From the NCBI GenBank assembly GCA_018105865.1, contig CM030834.1, forward strand, positions 16,621,219 through 16,685,218: a stretch of 64,000 bases of DNA, read 5' to 3'. Position numbers and translations under genes: made by a program. The first letter of the stretch is position 1; each line of letters begins with the position of its first letter. Shown in pieces: positions 53,024 through 64,000 of this stretch. This stretch comes from Metaphire vulgaris. Lineage: Eukaryota; Annelida; Clitellata; Crassiclitellata; Megascolecidae. The notes beneath the pieces are model-generated. The model ran no database searches. It was not told the origin of the DNA and was given only the letters and a program-made list of their open reading frames with translations.

Positions 53024-54038
53024 GGTAAAACCGTGGGATGCCACCTGAACCCCTTCCAGGCAGTTTATATTAAAATTACTTATACCGTTGGAAAAGTCCT
53101 TGAAGAGTAGTATCCAACAGTATAAAAATATCTTTAAAAATCCGATTTAAAATTTTGTATTTAGACATTAGAAATTACAGTTTAAACATAGGATCTCAAC
53201 AATCCGACATTAACGGTATGTAAAGCAAACATAGATACTGTATATAAAATTTAGAAATGGCTAGAAGTTTTATAGTATATGGTAGGTCTCGACAAGCAGG
53301 GCCGCCGAGAGGGGGCAATTGCACAGGGGCCCGGCGGTGAGAGGGGGGGGGAGGCGGGCCCATGATGAATACGTACCCCTAGGGGTAGGGGTACTATTAG
53401 AGGTAGGGGTACCCATAGGGGTAGGGGTGGGGTACCCCTAGGGTAGGGGTACTAGGTGTACCAGTACCCCTACCCCTAGGGGTACCCCTACCCCTAGGGT
53501 GTACCCCTACCCCTAGGCGTATGCCTACCTCTAGGGGTACCCCTACCCCTAGAGGTACCCCTACTCGTCGACAGGCCCGCCGAGAGAAATTCCGGGCCCC
53601 TGTGCAGAATAAAATTTCTTGACGACCTTTTTTTGGGCGTCGACATTTTCACGCCGGGCCCCTTCTACTTTAGTGTTATTATTCATGTTATTGTTAATTA
53701 CACGTATTCATCATGGTCCGACCCCGACCGCCGGGCCTATGTGCAAATGCCCCCTGCCCCCTCTCGGCGGCTCTGCTCGTCGAGACCTACCATATACTAC
53801 AAAACTGCTAGCCATTTCTACAGCTTATATATCTATGTTTGCTTTACATACCGTCAATGTCGGATTGTTGAGATCCTGTTTAAACTATAATTTCTAACGT
53901 CTAAATGCAAAATTTTTAATCGGATTTTTAAAGATATTTTTACCGTTGGATACTACTCTTCGAGGCCTTTCCAGCGGTACAAGTAATTTTAATATAAACC
54001 GTCTGGAAGGGGTTCAGATGGCGTCCCACGGTTTTACC
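53024..54038. repeat. Large inverted repeat (about 270-bp arms) with G/C-rich core
   Basis: The left arm (53024-53297) and right arm (about 53775-54038) are reverse complements with scattered mismatches; e.g. GGTAAAACCGTGGGA left versus TCCCACGGTTTTACC right, and GGTAGGTCTCGACAAGCAG left versus CTCGTCGAGACCTACC right. The core (53298-53770) begins and ends with GCCGCCGAGAGGGGGC-type inverted sequence. It contains about 200 bp of repeated GGGGTAGGGGTACCCCTA. Confidence 0.85.
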
Positions 54039-54149
54039 GCTAAATCTTGCTACAAATCTTTAGAAACCCAGATAACAATCGTTTAACTCATACTGTCAAA
54101 TAATGCACGTTTCCGCCACGCTCATAAAGAACTCGCTATTACAAATCGG

Positions 54150-54900
54150 AGCTATAAAAATGGCCGTAAACGGTGGAATGATCGGGGGACGATGTATAGC
54201 TATAGATTACCTCCGCAACGTTCGCTGTTTTCCAGAATCCAAACCATTATCTAATCAAATATCGTACTAGAAAAATATTCCTAAATGTGTATTAAATAAT
54301 ACTTGCTGTACAAAAAGAAGCCGAGTAGATATGTCTTATTATTTGCGATTCTTGTGTTTCGGTTGAAAACAAATTGGTTTAAACGTCTACGGCCGACCGC
54401 TTCGTCTGTCCAACCAATCAGCGACGACCATGCATCGATGGGCGGAGCCAGATGACGTCACTTCCCATTGCCCGATTCAAACTCGGGGCTGCGACGGAAG
54501 CACTTTGATGTCGGCCGCCGACCAATCAGATTGAAATGGACGGACGAGTAACAAAGCGCTCATCAGCGCCTTTGATGTCGCGTCAGACGTTAGAAGTCGG
54601 ACGGCGGCGGCGGCGGGTGGGTTGGGGTAGGTAGGGCTCGGGGAGTATTGATTCTCCCCGGACGAAGCGAGATCATAATTAGAACTCTATTCTTCTTCAC
54701 CTGCCCGATGCGATCGAGTCCGTACTATGCTGCTATCGGATAAACTGCACAAAACCCGTGCGATAAAAGGATGCTCCAGGTTCAAAAACGTGGTAATCGC
54801 TTCAATCGGCTTTTCAAGCGCTTGTCGTTGAAAAGAAAGCCCTGCGCCGTTCTAAAAGAAGTGCTAGAACGACGTCGATGTAGTGAGACTGATAAGATCA
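54150..54900. promoter_or_regulatory. CG-rich block, probable Axin promoter and first non-coding exon
   Basis: CpG density rises sharply here (GGCGGCGGCGGCGGG at 54603-54617). On the minus strand CGGGCAG-GTGAAG near 54697 would be a good donor for a 5' UTR exon spliced towards 52735. The opposite strand has an 83-codon frame (54771-55022) of unknown reality. Confidence 0.45.
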
Positions 54901-55120
54901 AAGATTGGAAAGTATTCGGTTGCGTTTCTTTGGCTGTTTATTCTGTTTTCATCTTTTGTTTTTATCTCCTGTCCGCCGTAGGCTGTCTTCGCGTTTGGCC
55001 TGAAATCCTGTTTTTTATTTAGTTTGGAATTGGTGCATCATATGGTGGCGCTCTAGAAGTTGATTGGTTTGGATATTTAACCGTGATAGTGCGTCACATT
55101 AGCTCTCGATTAACTTCAAT

Positions 55121-55301
55121 CAGAGGCGTAGCCAGGAATTTGATTTGGGATGGTATAAATGTTTGGGGGGTATAAACCTTAACCATAAACCATATAAACT
55201 ACTTATAACCACATATAACCACATATAAATCACCTTAAAAAGCTTTACGGTCGACTGATTTGGGGGTATATATACCGATATACCCCGTCGCTATGCCCAT
55301 G
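55121..55301 (+). mobile_element. hAT-like MITE, CAGAGGCGTAGCCAGG family (181 bp)
   Basis: Left end CAGAGGCGTAGCCAGG; the right end read on the minus strand is CATGGGCATAGCGACGGGG. Perfect target duplication ACTTCAAT (55113-55120, 55302-55309). The interior has TATAAACC and ATATAACCACATATAA motifs. Confidence 0.88.
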
Positions 55302-55351
55302 ACTTCAATAAGACTCCCAACTTGAGCTAAATATTAATCATCGACTAGACC

Positions 55352-55790
55352 ATTGGCGTAGCGAGTGTTCCGGAATAGGGACACGTCCACATTTTCGGGT
55401 AAAAAAGTATCCGAAAAAGAGGTCGTCAAGTTGGAACATTCACATAATATTTTCTTCTCGATCATGTCACCTACATCAAAATTTCTCAACGGTTTTGCGA
55501 AAAGCCCACGACTAGGGTTAACTTAATATCGCGGATGCGGGTGACCTTTTTGCTTCTCGACCCATTTTTGTGATAAGTATAAATTGATAATTATAAGAAA
55601 ATCTACTGAAAGATACTGCGAATGACGCTTTTTTGCTTGTCATCCTTTTCCGGCAAGGTTTATTAACATTTAGTTGGCAAAGCACTAGGAATTATCTTTT
55701 TCTCTCATTTCTTATTTTAAACTTTGCATCCCCCGCCAACTTCCTATAATTTTTTCCACCCCTCCAAGAATTCCTGGAACCGCCACTGCT
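55352..55790. mobile_element. Looser element with TTGGCGTAGCGAG and CCGCCACTG ends
   Basis: The left end resembles the GGCGTAGC family. The right end (CCTGGAACCGCCACTG) resembles the CAGTGGCGGCTCC family. No matching target duplication, so it may be two fused elements. The interior carries several oligo-T modules (AGGTCGTCAAG, GCTTTTTTGCTTGTCATCC). Confidence 0.4.
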
Positions 55791-56678
55791 TAGATCGGTC
55801 AATTGGTAGAAATCCGACTATCGGTTAGTCGGTTTTTGAAAAACGAAACGCGCCATCGGCCCATCACACCAGTAGGCTTGTCCAGACCCGGACCGGTACA
55901 TCGATGACTTAAATTTGCGGTGCAGAATAACTGCGTCGCCCTTGGGTTACCGGCGACTGACGAGCAGGCATAATTGCTTTCGGCATTATGCACGTCGCGT
56001 TCTATTACAGCAGAGAGACAGAGAGAGCCTGGCTCTGATTTCCGTTGCCATAATACGTTTGAATTTGATACAAAAAAGGCGAAACTACGTTCCCGATGGG
56101 GCCTGGCTTTGATCCCGTTCATGCAATTTTAATCAGTCGATTGAGGTTAAGAGACGAGGACGATGTTCGCCTTTGAAGTCTTTGTCGCCATGTCTTTGAT
56201 GTATCCATGCTCGTAGCATACGGAGAGGGCGAAAGGCAGTTACTGTAAGAAAGTAAAACAGTGCTCTGCATCTGTTTCAAGTCTCGGGGAAGGCCGTCTG
56301 TTTATGGAAAGTCGCTGTAACATTGCGGCGAATTCGACGCTGAGCCTGAAAGTGAGCGCAAAAAGGCTGGTGGCGATAGGGGCTATTCCGTTCAATTTCA
56401 CAAAGGCTGGGCATAGACTACAAAATGAAAGCCAAATTAATTAATTAAACAGCATAGGCTAAACGCTTTTGGAAATTTCTGAAATTATTTGCTGTGGAAA
56501 TTGAAGTTTACAGATACTGCAACAGATACAGATACTGCAACCTTCAATTTATTTTCAAATATTACCAGGAAAAATTTAAATGTCTAACCAATTAAACTTA
56601 CCGGGTATATACTGTAAATTTTGCCGCCAGATTTCTTTTGCCCTTATTTGGGTGCCTTACAGTGGCTATTTTTAGAAC

Positions 56679-56851
56679 CAGGGGCGTAGCGACGGGTGGT
56701 ATATCGGTATATATACCCCCCCAAAAAACAGTCTACCTTAAAGTTGTTTATGTGATTTATGTATTTATGTGGTTATATGTAGTTTATAGTTAAGGTTTAT
56801 ACCCCCCCCCAATATTATACCTCCCAAATCAAATTCCTGGCTATGCCCCTG
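56679..56851 (-). mobile_element. hAT-like MITE, same family as 55121 in opposite orientation (173 bp)
   Basis: Ends CAGGGGCGTAGCGACG and CCTGGCTATGCCCCTG. Perfect target duplication TTTAGAAC (56671-56678, 56852-56859). The interior is the reverse complement of 55121-55301 (GGTATATCGGTATATATACC; GGTTATATGTAGTTTATA). Confidence 0.9.
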
Positions 56852-57345
56852 TTTAGAACAAAACAATTTTCACACCTAACGTCTTTGCTCTTAAAACTGC
56901 TGCCTCTGCTACAAATGTCCTTCATGTTGCCCACCTATGCATGCTATTGTGGAACTGTTAATGCAAATACTATGCTGTAGTTTAAAATGACCAATTAACA
57001 AAACCTTTCAAAATGACATATTGCAGTCATCAAAATTTGTAAGTTCAGACTGTAGCATGTCAAATGAATTAATAAACTAAAACAACTACAATGATCTAAC
57101 CAATAAGTTACTACAGTCTAATAATCATACAAGCCAGACAAAACAAGTCCTTCATTCATGATCTGTTGACAACCAATTACATTCATTGTTTAATTATTTT
57201 AATTACTAAGACCTGGTAAAATATGTCTTTATAAAAATTGTTCAGACAACCATAACTTATAATTCACATCTCTAAAAATGACTTTATGAAGTTCATTATT
57301 TGCAATCAAAAAACAATATATATATATATACAAAATGACAACTAA

Positions 57346-61358
<4,013 letters not shown>

Positions 61359-61651
61359 TCAGTATATAAATTATAAACCCCACTCACGGTGACTCACCCA
61401 TCACAGACCCGTTATGGGTTACATTACATTACGTTACGTTACATTACCCGTTACATTACAGTGCAAAGTTAGGAAATCGTTTTGAAATAATAAAATATAG
61501 ACATTACCACGGTAATGATCAGTACAGAATTCAGAAAGGGAATGAATCAGAAGTGGCGTAATAGCTCGCTCGTAAATGTTCTTAGTAGGTCTACAGCTAG
61601 AAACTGAATGCATGGACTAACTTTCTTCAGCCTACTTCCTCGTGTCTTTAT

Positions 61652-62540
61652 TAGAGAGTGACACGGTAACGGTTACCGCGGGTTTCCCGCGGTAACCGCG
61701 GTTATTACCGCGGTAATGGAGACAATTTGGCCAAAAAGTGCGGTATTACCGCGGTAACGGGTTCTGGTCACACGGTAATACCGCGGGAATGGGGACATTT
61801 ACTACGGTAATACCGCGGTGACGGTATCGTTATTATCAAGTTGATGATAATAATATTGATGACGTTGTGCAGGCGTTCTTGTTTTTCTGCATGGAGAGTA
61901 TTTAGCAACCCAGTAGGTTATTCGTTAAGTAGGTATAGATGCAATTAATACACGGCGCTGGAGCAGCGGACTGCCTTAAGAATCTGCCGACAGTACTGCC
62001 TTGTACTTCCTTTTCCTGTGTCCCTTTTAACTTCTATTGTCTTGGGCACACGGCTTGTTATTTTTCAGCACTTGAAGTTATAAATGAAAAATGTACATCG
62101 ATAAATTGATTAAAAGTAAAAGTGAGTGAATATCCTTTTAAACGTATAACTGACTAAACTGAGTGAGTGAGGTGTGGCCACACTACAAGAAGGTTGCACA
62201 ATGGAGTGCTGATGCTGTTGTTAACCTTTTTTGTTTGCGGACTTAAATCTTTAATTATATTACCATTTAACAGTCGAAAAAATTGACGCCATAATTTTGA
62301 GACAAAAACGTAGTAACATATAACGATAGGTGTTTTTGTTAACTTATGTTAACGGCTTACTGCGGGGACACTGAGGGGACGGAAAAGGCTAGTGCGGGAA
62401 TGGGGCGGGGATGGGGACACATGCTGCGGGGATGGGGTGGGGACGGGGAGAAGCAATGCGGGGACGGGGTGGGGACGGGGAGAAATGTTTGGGTGCGGGG
62501 TGGGGATGGGGATAAAAAGTTGTCCCCGTGTCACTCTCTA
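61652..62540. mobile_element. hAT-like non-autonomous element (889 bp) with 8-bp target duplication
   Basis: Ends TAGAGAGTGACACGG and CCGTGTCACTCTCTA are perfect 15-bp inverted repeats. Target duplication GTCTTTAT (61644-61651, 62541-62548) is perfect. The left part is built of palindromic ACCGCGGT-type units (about 61670-61820). The right part is a GGGGACGGGG-type tandem (about 62360-62530). No transposase domain recognised. Confidence 0.92.
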
Positions 62541-62859
62541 GTCTTTATGTCACGAACTCATGATCTGTGAACTTGTTTCCCGCCAGTTGTATGAATTTAA
62601 TCTGTCGTGTACGGCTGCTTTGTCAGATATTTCGTTTAGCTACCTTTCTTGGTAAACAGCTGCATCGACTACCAGTGTCTGTATTTCGCTGCTGACATAT
62701 CAAAGCACAACAAAATTCGCCACATTAAGACAAATATTTTAACTTGCATTTCATATCTGCAGCAGCAGCGCCTTATTGTAATTATCGCGAGATTCGTTTA
62801 TTATGCTGTAATAGTAAATAGACGTCAATGCGTTTTCGTACTTATGTTTGACTTATTCG

Positions 62860-62937
62860 ATTGGTCAGCCAACCAATACAATTGTTTACTCGGGATATGA
62901 CCAATAGACTGTAGCGTAACAGTCGATTTCAGCCAAT
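62860..62937 (+). promoter_or_regulatory. Cluster of CCAAT boxes, RP2-like promoter
   Basis: ATTGG (62860-62864, inverted) and CCAAT at 62873, 62901 and 62933 lie within 80 bp, 165-240 bp upstream of the RP2-like start. GACGTCA lies near 62821. Spacing of about 30 bp is typical of NF-Y-driven promoters. Confidence 0.55.
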
Positions 62938-63101
62938 CGTGTTGTATGTTAGAAACGCCATTCGGCTGCGGCGTTGATGGAAACGAGTTGAGACGAGACA
63001 TTCGGTGAATGTTGCTTTCTTCTATAAATTTTAACGATTTTAAATCCAATTCTTTAAAATTACCTATTTAATTCGCGTTTTTGCCAGCAACCGACGAGTC
63101 G

Positions 63102-63184
63102 ATGGGTTGCTTTTGCGTCAAATTCTTTGGTGGGAAAGAGATGGTGGAGGAAAGTGAGACCGTTGAAACGAAGCAGTACTCATG
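63102..63184 (+). CDS. RP2: Probable RP2 (tubulin cofactor C-like, ARL3 GAP) first exon, partial gene
   Basis: The frame from ATG 63102 reads MGCFCVKFFGGKEMVEE then SETVETKQYSW, followed by a GT donor (gtgtgg). Human RP2 starts MGCFFSK and has PKQYSW at the same distance. Gly2 and Cys3 would be myristoylated and palmitoylated, as in RP2, which acts as a GTPase-activating protein for ARL3 at the ciliary base. The remaining exons lie beyond the window. The assignment rests on only 28 residues; the donor is non-ideal. Confidence 0.6.
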
Positions 63185-63399
63185 GTGTGGAATTCTTCTA
63201 TTTTATTTTTTATTTCGGAGTACATTTGGTAATTGTCAGCATATGTGTTTCGATTGCAGTCATTTTAAAAATGTAGTTGTTGAAATACAGGTTCCTAAAA
63301 TTATCGGTACTTATATATTTTACATATCGGACTTACATATCGGACTTACATATCGGACCCCAGTTAAGTGCAATGGCTGTTCGGTCGGGAACTTGACCC

Positions 63400-63472
63400 T
63401 AACATAATCCTAACCCTAACCAAACCCTGACCCTAACCTAACCTTGACCCTAACCTAACCATAACCCTAACG
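63400..63472. repeat. Interstitial telomere-like CCCTAA repeats
   Basis: Degenerate CCCTAAC / CCTAACC units (AACCCTAACC, GACCCTAACCTAACC), about a dozen copies, corresponding to TTAGGG on the minus strand. Confidence 0.85.
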
Positions 63473-63635
63473 CCTCTCTAGCCAACTACACCATCTCTCT
63501 ACTGGGGTCCGGATAACGGGAAAGAACCAAATTATCTTAGATGCTTTTTCTTTCATATTGTTTTATTTAGCAGATTAATGCTGTACGTGTGCAGGAAAAT
63601 CGCGTGCCAATGTAGATTTATATATTAAATTCAGT

Positions 63636-63790
63636 GATGTTAATCCTTGTCCTGGTCCTTGTCCTTAAGGACTCCTTAAGGACCAATTTGAATTCCTTGT
63701 CCTTGTCCTCGTCCTTGGGGACTCAGTCCTCGTCCTTATCCTCGTCCTTGCAGATCGGTCCTTGTCCTGGTCCTTGTAACTTAGTCCTTG
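63636..63790. repeat. GTCCTTG-rich repeat, copy 2
   Basis: Starts CAGTGATGTTAATCCTTGTCC, nearly identical over 80 bp to 28737-28815, then extends with further CTCGTCCTTG units. Confidence 0.75.
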
Positions 63791-64000
63791 AAAAATCCTT
63801 ATAAGGACCAAATTACTTGCATACCATTTTCAATTGTTCTCTGATAATTATGTTCCAAGGTAAGAGTAGTATTTGGATTCATATTTACATACTTGCTTTG
63901 AGTTATTATAAATGTGTAGTCATTGTTTCCTTTATAATACCAGTTGAGCAGCTGAACTTCCATTTCCTGTTTGAAAGCGTATGAACCAGACGCATGCGTT

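Larger units (their letters stand above)
52735..57345. other. Intergenic region between Axin and UBALD
   Basis: Includes the Axin 5' leader, which I could not place exactly, a large inverted repeat (53024-54038), a CG-rich probable promoter (54150-54900), MITEs at 55121-55301 and 56679-56851, and a looser element at about 55352-55790. No other gene was recognised. Confidence 0.6.
63185..64000 (+). other. Putative RP2 intron 1 (partial)
   Basis: Contains three CATATCGGAC repeats near 63325-63358, telomere-like repeats (63400-63472) and a GTCCTTG-rich repeat (63636-63790). No exon recognised. Confidence 0.5.

Noticed and set aside
55352..55790. Single intact hAT element
   Set aside because: The two ends belong to different families and no 8-bp duplication is found; kept only as a low-confidence composite.
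62346..62570. Gly-rich frame (and Pro-rich antisense frame)
   Set aside because: Product of the GGGGACGGGG tandem inside the hAT-like element.

Overview
The window is nuclear DNA from an invertebrate animal. It is AT-rich, has long introns with GT-AG splice sites, is packed with microsatellites and small DNA transposons, and carries TTAGGG-type telomere-like repeats. The genes (CaMKII, Axin, UBALD and probably RP2) are metazoan families. The species cannot be named from sequence alone. Axin is divergent outside its RGS and DIX domains, so a vertebrate is unlikely.

Region 1 (1-36000, + strand): the 3' two thirds of a calcium/calmodulin-dependent kinase II gene. Fifteen constitutive exons between 4801 and 35034 encode 399 residues, from kinase subdomain IV to the end of the hub. 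Exon lengths match those I recall for vertebrate CAMK2 genes almost one for one. The exons for the N-terminal ~70 residues lie left of the window. The main novelty is a second copy (16520-16592) of the 73-bp catalytic-loop exon (11171-11243). It is in the same phase with intact splice sites, which predicts mutually exclusive splicing inside the kinase active site. The linker exon has tandem donors 18 bp apart, and the exon holding the autophosphorylation threonine has its donor inside a long (GT)n tract.

Region 2 (39678-42047, - strand): an exon encoding an unrecognised, largely disordered protein of about 734 residues with a poly(A) signal, convergent with CaMKII.

Region 3 (44670-52734, - strand): a complete Axin coding sequence in seven exons (842 residues), with tankyrase motif, RGS, GSK3-binding-like helix, beta-catenin-binding helix and C-terminal DIX. 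Its last intron holds a dead LINE that was itself invaded by a 199-bp hAT-like MITE.

Region 4 (52735-57345): intergenic. It contains a large inverted repeat with a G-rich core, a GC-rich putative promoter, and two related MITEs in opposite orientation.

Region 5 (57346-64000): a complete three-exon UBALD gene (- strand) with E-boxes just upstream of its start. It is head to head with a probable RP2 first exon (+ strand) that has a CCAAT-box cluster. An 889-bp hAT-like element with a perfect 8-bp target duplication sits between them.

Transposon content is high. At least nine elements have terminal inverted repeats and an 8-bp target duplication (eight exact, one with a single mismatch). One of these closely resembles the horizontally transferred SPIN family. 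There are also TTAA-flanked (piggyBac-like) and TA-flanked (mariner-like) elements, a tRNA-derived SINE family and LINE remnants. Two genome-wide oddities stand out: the palindrome TACCGGTA occurs at least 12 times, and an oligo-T module (GAYRACC-T6-GCTYGTCA) recurs inside otherwise unrelated elements. In Axin, CaMKII and UBALD every inferred splice junction preserves frame across the whole reconstructed coding sequence, which is the strongest support for those models.
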